Source: Chrysomallon squamiferum (lineage: Eukaryota > Mollusca > Gastropoda > Neomphalida > Peltospiridae). Taken from it: DNA of 50,000 nt. The translations under genes were made by a program, and so were the position numbers. Under the pieces are notes generated by a model. That model saw only the letters and a program-made list of their open reading frames with translations, did not search any database and had not been told where the DNA came from. Positions 26,073-38,061 of this stretch are shown here, in pieces (positions within the stretch are counted from its first letter, which is position 1; every line of letters starts with the position of its first letter). The stretch covers positions 15,684,272 to 15,734,271 of the forward strand of contig CM022666.1 of assembly GCA_012295275.1 (NCBI GenBank), given 5' to 3'.

Positions 26073-26140
26073 TATTGAAGGAAAGGCGAGTATTTCTATC
26101 ACGTGACATGTCAGATGTCTGTTTTCAGGCGAGTGTCCGG
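25524..26140 (+). repeat. Diverged repeat array carrying 3' splice-site copies
   Basis: Two alternating half-units recur. Half A, (T)nYAGGCGAGTGTTATAAAA-like, is at about 25524, 25623 (CAAGCGAG), 25811 and 25904, with the last copy forming the real exon 4 acceptor at 26121-26140. Half B, AAGGCGAGTATTTCTA-like, is at about 25578, 25671, 25766, 25860 and 26082. An inverted half A copy lies at about 25935-25965. The repeat straddles the true intron/exon border, so the exon's first bases belong to the repeat family. Confidence 0.7.
25996..26029. repeat. 34-bp perfect palindrome, ACAGT(AT)12ACTGT
   Basis: The sequence equals its own reverse complement over 34 bp. A second (TA)n tract follows to about 26070. 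It could extrude as a cruciform or fold as an RNA hairpin about 100 nt before exon 4. Confidence 0.95.
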
Positions 26141-26247
26141 CAGCTGATCGCCTGATTTCTGACTGTGAGTTCGCGGACTCGTACGGACTTCCCATCGACC
26201 AAGAGGCGAGAGCTCTGTGCAACCGACATGAGCTGTGCTACGCATGC
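26129..26247 (+). CDS. Gene 1, coding exon 4 of 5: first half of cysteine-rich PLA2-like domain
   Basis: Acceptor GTTTTCAG on the left, donor GTGAGT on the right. The frame enters at phase 1 and leaves at phase 0, giving residues 528-567. It contains C530, C540, C558, C564 and C567. The string C558-N-R-H-E-L-C564-Y matches the secreted phospholipase A2 signature CxxHDxCY, with His561 at the catalytic position but Glu562 where the family normally has Asp. A typical Ca-binding loop (YGCYCG-like) ahead of it was not seen. That the domain has a PLA2 fold is inference from this pattern; enzymatic activity is uncertain. Confidence 0.85.
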
Positions 26248-26279
26248 GTGAGTATAGAATTTGTGTATATACGTTAATA

Positions 26280-26490
26280 ACAGTAGTAGTAGTAGAAGTA
26301 GTAGTAGTGGTCGTAGTTGTAGCAGTAGTGATAAGATAGTTTTTGATGTTACAGTAGTAGTAGTAGTAATGGTGGTAGTAGTGGTAATAACAGCAACAGT
26401 GATATTATTCGTAGTAGTAGTGGTAGTAGTAATAGTAGTAGTAGTAGTTTTAACAGTGGTAGCAGCACTATTAGTAGTAGCAGTATAGTG

Positions 26491-26527
<37 letters not shown>

Positions 26528-26700
26528 TAGTAATAGTAGTAGTAGTAATAATAGCAATATCGACATTATTAGTTTTTCTAGTAATAGTAGCATCAGTAAG
26601 AGCTGTAGAAATAGTAGTAGTTGTTGTTATAGGTACAATTGTAATAGTAGTAATATAGTATCAATAGTAGTGGTAATAGTAATAATAGTATTATCAGTCA
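26280..26700. repeat. GTA-rich trinucleotide tract, about 420 bp
   Basis: Imperfect AGT/GTA/GCA units run on from just behind the exon 4 donor. Roughly 1 kb later a CTA-rich tract of the opposite orientation follows, so the two could pair. Confidence 0.9.
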
Positions 26701-26761
26701 TATTAAAAAAGTAGTTTAAGCGAGGTAAAGATTTTAAAAATTAATTTCGTTTGCATATGAA

Positions 26762-26880
<119 letters not shown>

Positions 26881-27377
26881 TTTTATTTATTATAATTAAT
26901 AATAATAAAAAAAATAATTTTACAAACATAAAGTAACAAATGATACCGGTAAAAAACAAATACGTAGAATCCGGAATCTACAAACCAATTCATCACCGAC
27001 AAACATCTTTCCTGTCTCTGTGTTTGTTTCTGACGTGTATCTAAGACTTATGACAACAGATCTGTTAAGTACGTTTTCGTCGAAGAAGCCGTATCAGACT
27101 CGCTCTGGTTGACAACACAAAACCTTAAAACAGACAAATGTCTGAAACCGGGGTTTCCTTCTCACAAACTATCACACTGATTAAATGTTTTTACAGATTT
27201 GGCATTTGTCTTCACATTTTATTTTTTTCAGACATCATTATAGTTTCAAGCTCTACAAATCTGGTGACAGGCACTAACAATGTTAATTAATTGTGAAACG
27301 TATTTCTGTCGTAATCATTGGTAATTAGAATGATCGATTTACAAGGAGAATTGAAGTTCTTTTAATTTCTTCAGCGT

Positions 27378-27378
<1 letters not shown>

Positions 27379-27417
<39 letters not shown>

Positions 27418-27860
27418 AAATACTACTACTTCTGATTCTGTTACTACTAGTATCGCCACTACCTTTATTACTACTATTGTTACAGCTAATACTATTACTG
27501 CTACAACAACGACTGCTACTGCAACTACTACTACTACTACTACTACTACTCCTATTCCTGCTATTATTATTATTATTATTATTATTATATAATAACTACA
27601 ATTACTACTACTTCTGCTAAACTACTACTACTAATATTATTATTGTTGTTGCTACCACAACAACACATACTACTACCACTACTACTACTGTTATCGCCAC
27701 TACTACTTCTACTGTCATTACTACTGCTATTACTACAACTATCATTACTATTACTACAACTACTGCTATTACTAGAAAATAAATAATATGCTGTTGCTAT
27801 TACCATTACTACTACTATTGCTACTACTACTACTGGTGCTGCTGCTGCTGCAACTACTAC
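27379..27860. repeat. CTA-rich trinucleotide tract, about 480 bp
   Basis: Imperfect ACT/CTA units with ATT and CTG variants, complementary in type to the GTA tract at 26280-26700. Confidence 0.9.
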
Positions 27861-28689
27861 CCCACTACTGCTTCTTGTATATACATCTGTAATAAAACAA
27901 GTAACTTTATCTAAACATATAAATAACTGTGTCAGTCAATACTTTCAAATAGGTAACGCAGTAATCTTTATTTACCTTAATAACATAAACAAATACTCGT
28001 CTTGTTTACTCTGGAAAGCCTATTCAAAGAAATCAATTTTGTTCTTAAATCCTAAAATAATAAAACATTAAACAGTGGGAAAGCAGAAAACAAACAAAAC
28101 CGAGCCTACGACCTCCCTTACGTAAACACGTTTTGGTTTTTATTTGTAAGTAGAATCAAAGTATTTGTGTAAACGAATCACTCCATTACAATGTCCGTTA
28201 ATCTTCGTACGACTAGTACAGTTTGATTTTTCATATTTTGAAAGCTTCGTCTTCTTTTGCTGTTGTTCCTATCACTACTTGTTTTTTCAGTTAATTTTAG
28301 TTAAGTGTTTATTTATGATTTTTATTTTTCGATGGATGCGATTTTTTTTTATATACTAAAATTTAATGTCATTTTATTAAAGCAATTGTTTATATAAAAA
28401 AATTCGAATTAAAGTATTTGTCTGTTATTTTTCTTTTTACATAACTTTTTTTTTTTTTTTTTCAAGTTATTAATGCTAGTAGAAGTGATACTACAGGTGA
28501 CATTAACAGAAGTAATAGCAAAATGGTATTAGAATACAAGTAGAAGTAATAGTAAAATTTGATACTAATGTATTATCAGAAGTAACAGTAAAAATGGTCC
28601 TAAAATACTTGTAGTAGTAATAGTAAAAGTGATACTGGTACAAATAGAAGTTATAGTATAAATAATTATAGAAGAAGTAATTAAATGAG

Positions 28690-30490
28690 TTATTTTAGTA
28701 GAAGTAATAGTATAAGTGATTCTAGTAGAAGTAATAGTTTAAGTGATTATAGTAGAAGTAATAGTATAACTGATTCTAGTAGAAGTAATAGTATAAGTGA
28801 TTCTAGTAGAAGTAATAGTATAAATCATTCTAGTAGAAGTAATAGTATAACTGATTCTAGTAGAAGTTATAGTATAAGTGGTTCTAGTAGAAATAATAGT
28901 ATAAGTTATTCTAGTAAAAGTAATATTATATGTGATTCTAGTAGAAGTAATAGTTGATTCTAGTAGAAGTAATAGTATAAGTGATTCTAGTAGAAGTAAT
29001 ATTATATATGATTCTAGTAGATATAATAGTATAAGTGATTCTAGTAGAAGTAATAGTATAAGTGATTCTAGTAAAAGTAATAGTATATGTGATTCTAGTA
29101 GAAGTAATATTATAAGTTTCTAGTAGAAGTAATAGTATAAGTGATTCTAGTAGAAGTAATAGTATAAGTGATTCTAGTAGAAGTAATAGTATATGTGATT
29201 CTAGTAGAAGTAATAAGTGATTCTAGTTAATAGTATAAGTGATTCTAGTTAATAGTATAACTGATTCTTTTTAATAAGTGATTCTAGTAGAATAATAGTA
29301 TAAGTCATTCTAGTAGAAGTAATAGTATAACTGATTCTAGTAGAAGTAATATTATAAGTTTCTAGTAGAAGTAATAGTATAAGTGATTCTAGTAAAAGTA
29401 ATAGTATAAGTGGTTCTAGTAGACGTAATAGTATAACTGATTCTAGTAGAAGTAATAGTATAAGTGATTCTAGTAGAAGTAATAGTATAAGTGGTTCTAG
29501 TAGAAGTAATAGTATAAATCATTCTAGTAGAAGTAATAGTATAACTGATTCTAGTAGAAGTTATAGTATAAGTGGTTCTAGTAGAAATAATAGTATAAGT
29601 TATTCTAGTAAAAGTAATATTATATGTGATTCTAGTAGAAGTAATAGTATAAGTGATTCTAGTAGAAGTAATAGTATAAGTGATTCTAGTAGAAGTAATA
29701 TTATATATGATTCTAGTAGATATAATAGTATAAGTGATTCTAGTAGAAGTAATAGTATAAGTGATTCTAGTAAAAGTAATAGTATATGTGATTCTAGTAG
29801 AAGTAATATTATAAGTTTCTAGTAGAAGTAATAGTATAAGTGATTCTAGTAGAAGTAATAGTATAAGTGATTCTAGTAGAAGTAATAGTATATGTGATTC
29901 TAGTAGAAGTAATAAGTGATTCTAGTAGAAGTAATAGTATAAGTGATTCTAGTAGAAGTAATAGTATAACTGATTCTAGTAGAAGTAATAAGTGATTCTA
30001 GTAGAAGTAATAGTATAAGTCATTCTAGTAGAAGTAATAGTATAACTGATTCTAGTAGAAGTAATATTATAAGTTTCTAGTAGAAGTAATAGTATAAGTG
30101 ATTCTAGTAAAAGTAATAGTATAAGTGGTTCTAGTAGACGTAATAGTATAACTGATTCTAGTAGAAGTAATAGTATAAGTGATTCTAGTAGAAGTAATAG
30201 TATAAGTGATTCTAGTAGAAGTAATAGTATAACTAATTCTAGTAGAAGTAATAAGTGATTCTAGTAGAAGTAATAGTATAAGTCATTCTAGTAGAAGTAA
30301 TAGTATAACTGATTCTAGTAGAAGTAATATTATAAGTTTCTAGTAGAAGTAATAGTATAAGTGATTCTAGTAAAAGTAATAGTATAAGTGGTTCTAGTAG
30401 ACGTAATAGTATAACTGATTCTAGTAGAAGTAATAGTATAAGTGATTCTAGTAGAAGTAATAGTATAACTGATTCTAGTAGAAGTGATAG
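28690..30490 (+). repeat. 27-bp minisatellite with higher-order structure
   Basis: About 65 units of 27 bp, each holding AGTAGAAGTAATAG, a TATAA-type link and a TGATTCT end, run head to tail; looser forerunners begin near 28470. The variant order seen from 28821 recurs from 29515 (about 694 bp apart), and another variant block at about 29341 recurs near 30055 and 30325, showing larger duplications. Because 27 is a multiple of three, one frame reads as a nine-residue SRSNSISDS-like repeat, but stops and length variants break it and it lies inside an intron, so I treat it as non-coding. Confidence 0.93.
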
Positions 30491-30586
30491 CGGTAGTAAC
30501 CACAGATCAGAGAATATTTTAGAGGTTGTAATATAAACTGTGCTGTAAATGAGTGACGACGTACACGGGGTTGTCCTCTGTTTCAG

Positions 30587-30790
30587 GGAGGCACGACGAG
30601 CCTGGCGCCGGGTCAGTGCGACAACTTCTACCGCGCAGACGCCGCCCTGCTCTGTGACGACGACGAGGACTGCGTGCTGCAGGCGGAGCTGTTTCTGAGG
30701 ACGCTCAAACTGAAACACAGGTACAACCAGTACTCCGTGGCCGTGTGCCGCGACTCCTGCGTCAACAGCATCCTCGGCATCACGTACTGA
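30587..30790 (+). CDS. Gene 1, coding exon 5 of 5: second half of PLA2-like domain and stop
   Basis: Acceptor CTGTTTCAG; phase 0 entry; residues 568-634 and stop TGA at 30788-30790. It adds C578, C590, C596, C621 and C625, so the domain has ten cysteines in all, enough for five disulfides. The pattern C578-D-N-F...C590 resembles the CDxxF...C helix of secreted phospholipases A2 and conodipine-like proteins. An acidic cluster DDDED (591-595) follows. The protein ends shortly after the last cysteine (SILGITY). The exon is very GC-rich compared with the intron. The total spliced length is a whole number of codons, which strongly supports the five-exon model. Confidence 0.87.
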   Translation, partial: GGTTSLAPGQCDNFYRADAALLCDDDEDCVLQAELFLRTLKLKHRYNQYSVAVCRDSCVNSILGITY

Positions 30791-31256
30791 CTGTCTCTTC
30801 AGCGCGAGCGGGGCCTCATACCGGAAGTGACGTCCCAAGTCACGTGACGCAGACATTCGAACCGGTGATGAACACGTGATTTGATGGTTACGTCACCGAG
30901 TGTACTGCTTTTTTTTTTTTATATATATATATTTATATATATATACAAAGACGAGTGATTGTTTTATTTTATTTTTATTTATTTATTATTTTTATTGTAT
31001 TATTTTTTTTTTTTTATTTTTTTCAAAACAGAAATTTATATATCCAGTTAAATAGATCTCATTGACAATTTACTGAAAAAAAAATGTTTTTAAATAACTG
31101 ACAAGATTTGTACTTGTTATTTGATACTTCGTGTTCTGTGCTGACAAGTCTGTTGATTTAAGGTAACAATCGTTGTCCGTTTGTTCTTTACGTTCCATTT
31201 ACGTTTCAGAAATCATTATCTTAACAAAACAGGTGGCTAATTAATCTTTAGAAGTC

Positions 31257-31303
<47 letters not shown>

Positions 31304-31420
31304 GACAAAACAAAAAAAACAAAACAAAAAAACAACAAAAAACGTAAAAACACCCATAACAATAAAACACCATACACAATAATAAATAATATTAAAAAAA
31401 AAGTAAATAAATAATAAAAA
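30791..31420 (+). other. Probable gene 1 3' UTR
   Basis: AT-rich sequence behind the stop codon with TA and T runs. The first AATAAA poly(A) signals I see on this strand are at 31381-31386, 31406-31411 and 31413-31418, inside A-rich repeats. The 3' end is therefore uncertain; an UTR of about 600 nt is one possibility. Confidence 0.3.
31258..31302. repeat. (TAA)n microsatellite
   Basis: About 45 bp of TAA units. Confidence 0.95.
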
Positions 31421-32089
31421 AGCAATTTAGCTAAATAAGTCAATATTATGACAGAATGTAGCGTAATATAATATTATATAATCATAAAGAAAATTAACAG
31501 ACGGGGTTGAATAACAAACAATTACGTTGTAGTGGCCCATCGATCAGACTTATGTAATAACGAAATCAGACAGCTGCGTCTGGTGCTCGAAACTTTAGAC
31601 TTTGTTTGCACGGAGCACATATTTGGATTACGGGATAAAATCAACATGTTTTCTTCTGTAAAAGAGTTAATTGGTCATACAAACTAATCAATACATGCTG
31701 TGTTCAATATTGTGGATGTTTCCCCGAGTCAAATGGCGTTTGGTCGACAATGTCCCCCCGATTATCGTATTTATATCACTTTTGACGTCATGTTGTCACG
31801 TGGTTCAATGAGAGTGGCGTTTCATGTCATAGGTCATCATAGACGGAGTGATATTTCATATTAGCCGTAGTTTGGTAACCATGACGACCTTCCTTTTTTG
31901 TTGTTGTTGTTGTTGTTGTTGTTATCCTTGTTGTTACGTTGTTATATAGTAACGTTGTTGATGTTGTAGCATCGTGCTTTGGAAATTTGTCAAATACGTA
32001 ATGGTAATTTGCAATGACGTCATTAGGTTGAATCCAAAAGATGGATTTGTGTCGGAAATAAAAAAGGTAAAAAAGAAAATATGCGAACT

Positions 32090-32120
<31 letters not shown>

Positions 32121-32297
32121 AAATGAATATTTTCTTTAATGACAAATTTAGATAGGACAGAAGGTAATCTTTTATTGCCAGTTCTACAAAGTAAAATATT
32201 TGTGAAAAAGAATGTTCGTATTATTTCTGAAATCTGTAATGGACTGAATGTATAAGTGTGCGCGCGTTTGTGCGTGTGAGTGTCTGAGGGAAAGAGA

Positions 32298-32298
<1 letters not shown>

Positions 32299-32341
<43 letters not shown>
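32299..32341. repeat. (GT)n microsatellite
   Basis: About 43 bp of GT units. Confidence 0.95.
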
Positions 32342-32343
<2 letters not shown>

Positions 32344-32802
32344 AAGGAATCAGTATGTTCTAAAAAAAAAAAATCTTGATTTGCTTTTAAATAATTCTTT
32401 CTAATTTGAAACTAACAGTATCTGTCTTCGTGCACATTTAGACCAAATATGCGAATTTTTCATTTCTTTAATTTAAACAAATCTCGAAAAGAAAACAAAC
32501 TGAAGAATGTGCGCAACTGCTGTTTCTAAATTACTGTCCGATTTTCACTAAAACACAGCAATAGCAGTTTTCTTTCAGTACTTAATCCGCGCCAATGTGC
32601 AGATGTACGCAAGACAGACTAAGACACTTAAAACGTGTAACTGAAACTCAAGAATGAATGAATGAAAGATATTTAACATTATATATATAGAATTTCGTCA
32701 GTTTTTATTACTGTGAAAACATATATTAGAAAGAATTTGTTTCAGTATTGTTTCTTAATAAAAAAAAAAAAATAAAAAAAAACGAAGGAAAACAAAGATA
32801 AA

Positions 32803-32824
32803 GATTTCATACTGTAAATTTCAC

Positions 32825-32865
<41 letters not shown>

Positions 32866-32870
32866 TACAT

Positions 32871-32901
<31 letters not shown>

Positions 32902-32957
32902 TAATAAAGATTACATATTGTAAATTTCACATAATAATAATAATAATAATAATAATA
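32803..32957. repeat. Duplicated (AAT)n module
   Basis: An (AAT)n run preceded by CTGTAAATTTCACAT recurs about 107 bp later with the same leader (TTGTAAATTTCACAT), so the repeat plus its unique flank was duplicated. Confidence 0.8.
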
Positions 32958-34199
32958 AAGAAAGAAGGAAAGAAAAAAAGAGACATCAGCAGACTTTATT
33001 ACTTCATATAAACATGATACGTAACAACTGATTGCATCATTTATATTTCATTAGATAAAACAGCGTTACATGATATTGTTGAGCTGGCAATTAAATATTT
33101 GTTTATCTTAGTTTTTATTTATTTAAAACTACATTGATAGAGTATTTTCCTCTGGGACTAATACAAGCTGACAATATTGTACTCCCGTGCATTAAATCAC
33201 TCATCTTGAAAATGCAACAATGTCAGACGAGATAAAATAAATCGTGTTTTACATCACGTCCGGTCATGGGAGAAATCGAGAAGAGCCGCAAAAAACCCGG
33301 TTACTGCCGTTTATCAGGTTACAGGAGGCAAACAAAAAAACCCTGAATTTTCATTACGTAAATTAGACAGCAAGTTGTTATGGATACGAGTATGACGTCA
33401 TTGCAAAAATATATCTTAATTTTATTTGCCTACGGGCCGGGAAAAGTGCAATATTTTAATTTTTTCCTGAGATGAAATCTGTTTCAGTTTGTCTTAGTAT
33501 AGCGTATTCAGATATTTGAATGTCCGTTTTTCCGTCTGTCTCTCTGTTGTCTTTCACAATTTATTTAAAATTTTATAAATGATATCGGCAGAAACAAAAA
33601 ATAAGACATAAACATGCAAATTATACAGTTGTTGTCAATAATATTAATAAAAATAATAATAAAACAAATAAATAAATAAATAATCTATCCGTTTGTCTTT
33701 CTAATTATCTCTCTCTCTCACTCTCTCTCTCTCTCTATCTGTCTATCAGTCTGTCTGTCTGTCTATATATCTATCCATATATATGTGTATATCCGTAAAT
33801 ATACTTATTTTCTTTTAGGAATTTAAATTCTACCGTCTCAATTCTTTATTTACATTATTCATTACACTTTATGGAAAACTAACAGAAATGCTTTATTTTC
33901 TGTGATGTCAAATATTTCAGTGTTTTTTCGTTTTAAAAAAAATGAAAGATTCAGCAGTTTTTTCTTCACGGTGTTGTTACTGGAAATCCTTTGTGACCAA
34001 AAGTGTTTTATTATCATTAAATGATTATAACTGTTATGTTTTTGTTTTCTTTTACTTATTTAAAAAAATAAAATAAAATAAAATAAAACAAATTGTTTTA
34101 TATATTCCATGTAATTTCTAGGTAGGTAAAATAAGATGATAGTAACATTGTTTACTACGAAAAGTCAAACACAGACATTTACTCACCGAATATGTATGA

Positions 34200-34202
<3 letters not shown>

Positions 34203-34247
<45 letters not shown>

Positions 34248-34622
34248 TCCTCCAATAATCATTCCATCCATATATCTACATACATACATACACACACACT
34301 TGTATACATAGATAATAGTTCAAACATACATAATACATACATATATACGTACATATATATATATATATATACATACATAGATAAATACATACATTCATAC
34401 ATACAAACATTCCTACATATATACATACATACATACATAGATACATACATTGATACATACATGCATACATACATAATACATAGGTAGATAGATACATACA
34501 TACATACATACATACATAGATACATACATACATACATACATGCATACATACATACATACATACATACATACATGCATGCATGCATACATACATACATACA
34601 TACATACATACACACACATACA
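34203..34622. repeat. (CA)n and (CATA)n array
   Basis: A CA run (34203-34246) is followed by about 360 bp of CATA units. The CATA array is the inverted form of the GTAT array at 14903-15795. Open frames across it are repeat artefacts. Confidence 0.94.
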
Positions 34623-34981
34623 AGTTAACATCTATGACAACTGATATTCGCTTTAGTAGCAGCAGATATCATTAATACTTGTTTTTATCAAATTCTTTAT
34701 TTTATTTTCCCCGAAGACCTCTGTTTCTTACTGATAGCGTGTCGATTCGGCAAACACTAATAAAAATAGCATTTCTAGGTTACCATGTCAACGTGACACT
34801 GAAAAACTGCGGCAGAATAACGATATTTGATCAGTATTAATTAGTGATAGCAGCACAGAACGAATCGTTTTAAACAGTTTTAGATTAACTGTGTTTCAAT
34901 GTGGATCAATTTAAACACTATGATTTTAACGGTGTTTGGTGCGTTTTACCTATTAATTTATATACTTATAATTGAGATCCG

Positions 34982-35016
<35 letters not shown>

Positions 35017-35217
35017 AATAATTAAGTAGAAGAATTTTAATAGTATTTTAGCGACTACCAGTTTAAATAGTTGAATTGTTATTGCATTTTCATACATACA
35101 TACATACACACACACATACATACATACATACATACATGTATATGTGTGTGTATATATATATATATATATATTTAATTATCATTACGCTATTTATAGTTTT
35201 GTTGTCATTATCACAAC

Positions 35218-35218
<1 letters not shown>

Positions 35219-35250
<32 letters not shown>

Positions 35251-35271
35251 TATTATTATTATTATTATTCC
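35219..35271. repeat. (ATC)n-(ATT)n microsatellite
   Basis: ATC units followed by ATT units. Confidence 0.93.
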
Positions 35272-35684
35272 TGTTGCCGTTGCTTTTATTTTACTATGTG
35301 ATAATGATGATGATGATGATGATACGAAGTTATTTTAACAAATTTGGTGTCACTTAATTCTTAAAAAAAAAAAAAACACTTCCATTTTTTTTTTTTTTTT
35401 TAAAATCACAATCACTGAACTGCGAGACAATCTCTTGCTGTTTTACATTTTCTACAACACACGGATCTCGTTAATCTGAGGCATGCAAGTGAAAAATCGC
35501 CAGTCACTTTTGTTTAGTTTTTTTTTTCTACGTGCTCGTGTCAAATTTGATTGTGTGTTTCATGCAGCTGCGTTGTGTTCGGTGCAGACACTGTTCAGAC
35601 TTTGACACGGTGAAGTTTTTGATTGGTTAATAGTACACGTTACATGTCTGTGATCGTGGAGTGGTTTTAGTCTGTTTTATTTTT

Positions 35685-35728
35685 TTTTTATTTACTTCAT
35701 TTACTGATTTATGGATTAATTAATTAAC

Positions 35729-35763
<35 letters not shown>

Positions 35764-35960
35764 TTAACTTATTTTTATTTGTTTTAATTTTTTTTTTTTT
35801 TTTTATTATATTTTTTTTTATTATTTTTAATATATATATATTTTTTATTTATTTCATTTACTGATTTACGGATTAATTAATTAACTTATTTATTTATTTA
35901 TTTATTTATTTATATATATATTAACTTATTTTTATCTGTTTTAATTTATTTTTATTTTTT
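35685..35960. repeat. Direct duplication in TTTA-rich sequence
   Basis: The string ATTTACTGATTTA(T/C)GGAT with its following TTAATTAACTTATTTATT tail occurs twice, near 35698 and 35859, about 160 bp apart. Confidence 0.8.
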
Positions 35961-36432
35961 TATTTTATTTTAAGCGAAATTTAAAGAAGAAAATTGAATT
36001 TTCTTGATAAATATTTTAATAATATTAGAACAAAATACATCACGTATTTTAGTTGAATTTATTATATTTATTTATTTATTTTGCTTTACTTTTCTTTCTT
36101 TTATTTATTTATAAACAAGATGATTCTGTATCTATTTGGCAATTCCATAATTTCAGACTCTGATTAAACATTATATTTCATTAATTTCATGCATTTTATT
36201 CCACATTTCCATCAGCACCAGATAACCATTACAACGAAATAGCAAACGAGTAAAAAGAAGATACATTCTAAGATACAGTTATAAAGAAACTAGTATTTTA
36301 ATTCAAAGGACAAAAAAACCCTTGACAACCAAAATGTAAAAAATGTAAAAAATGAAACAAAATGTAAAAAGCGTTTCAGTCAATGAAAACTGTTACAACC
36401 AGAATGTGAGAAGAAAAAAAATAGAAGAAAAA

Positions 36433-36532
36433 AACGTTACAAAGAAAAGCTACAAACATTCAAACCAAAATCTAAAAAACGTTACAAAGAAAAGCTACAA
36501 ACCTTCAAACCAAAATCTAAAAAACGTTACAA
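36433..36532. repeat. 45-bp tandem duplication
   Basis: Two copies of a 45-bp unit starting GTTACAAAGAAAAGCTACAA, plus a partial third copy (GTTACAACGAAGATG), lie head to tail. The unit keeps one frame open for about 60 codons, but the composition is A-rich and there is no gene context. Confidence 0.85.
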
Positions 36533-37929
36533 CGAAGATGTAGAAAACTGCAACAACCAAAACACAGTCCTTTGGCAAGTACAGAAACCATTGTTTTTTT
36601 TTACGTCGGTATTTGAAATCAATATTTATATCATTTTTATTCCAATCGTTTATCTGGATTACGTTTTTGTGTAAGAAGAAATTACAATCTCAACATTTTC
36701 TTCTTTTTACAACTCATTTTTTTATTTCATTTCAATGCTCTTGTACTTTGAGCTGAACAATCAGGAAACATGCGGTATTACAGGCTCGACGAATCGATAA
36801 CTAGGATAAACTTAATTGGTGGTGACTTGGGGGCTATGGAACGTGGTCGGAAATAATTACTTTGATTTGAATGCCGACTGAAATGGCCAAAGAAAGCCTG
36901 CATGTATATTACATTAGAGGAAATAGGAAATTAAAACAAGTGAATAGATCTGAAAGACCAAGCCATACATACAATAGGAAATGGAGAAAATCGTTTTTTA
37001 AATCTTAGAGACGAAAAGTGTTTGACCTGTTTGGATTAGGAAATCTCACGCGATTTATTTTTTTTGTTTTTGTTTATTAATGGTTTTATGGAAATTGTAA
37101 TAGAATGGAATCTGTCTCAGAAAGTGAAAGGAAGACGTTTTGTACAACTGAAATGACCTTACTCAAGGTCAAATAAGTAAAAATATTGTATATTGTGATT
37201 CAGATTAATACGAAAGGTTATTTGAATTTTATTTACATCCATTATAATCATCATCATCATCATCAGCAGCAGCATCATAATCGTGACTTTCATCATCATA
37301 ATCGTTATTATCGATATCATTGTCAGTATTATAATCATAAAGAATCATCACCGTCTAAGTGGTTTTCATTTAAAACATAAACAGATTTTAACTTGTATTT
37401 TTATACCTGTATTTGTTCTAACGTGTGACTTAGCCATTATCTATCATCATCATCATCATCCTCATCATCATCATTATCATCATCGTTATTTATTATTAAT
37501 ATCATAACACTTTTTGTTTTTCTTAATATTATTTGTATAAAATTTATAGTATAAACAATACGAAACAACGTCATTATTATCATTATTATTATTATTGTTA
37601 TTGCTGTTCGGCGGATTACTGAAACGATTATGTTAATTAATGACTGCAGATGAAGCCGTTAATGATAATTACTGGTATCGTCACGCATGAGTGATTACAG
37701 ATAGATGTTTATACATAGCAGGGTCACTAATTAACATATCCTGTCAGGTTCCGTGCATCAGAATGGACACGATACGAATCAAATCACAGAGGCGTGAAAT
37801 TGCACAAATACTGTGACCTCGGTTTGAATCACAAGCAAGAGCAGACGTCCTCATTCTCAAGGTCATGTGAGGCAAACACTTTATAAAAAGAAAGTTTCAT
37901 TATGTAACTGATGATAATAAAGAAAATAT

Positions 37930-38036
<107 letters not shown>

Positions 38037-38061
38037 AATGATGTAAAACATGGTTCATAGC

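Larger units (their letters stand above)
25295..26128 (+). other. Gene 1 intron 3 (834 bp), built of splice-site-bearing repeats
   Basis: Donor GTACGT, acceptor GTTTTCAG. Besides a ghost copy of the exon 3 end (25340-25385), it consists largely of diverged copies of a sequence containing (T)nYAGGCGAG, the same string as the acceptor plus first bases of exon 4. It also holds a (TA)n palindrome at 25996-26029 and a second TA run to about 26070. Confidence 0.8.

Noticed and set aside
28685-29123. Ser/Arg/Asn repeat protein (nine-residue repeat)
   Set aside because: It is the 27-bp intronic minisatellite read in one frame. The frame breaks at variant units and the array lies between good donor and acceptor sites of gene 1.
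28690-30490. CRISPR-like array
   Set aside because: The units are contiguous and vary slightly; there are no unique spacers, and the context is a eukaryotic intron.
30239-30856. 205-codon minus-strand frame over gene 1 exon 5
   Set aside because: Half is the complement of exon 5 and half is the minisatellite in reverse. The plus-strand exon has matching splice sites and cysteine pattern.
30905-31020. Poly(A) signal close to the gene 1 stop codon
   Set aside because: The stretch is TTATTT/TTTATT-rich on the plus strand but has no AATAAA or ATTAAA in the correct orientation.
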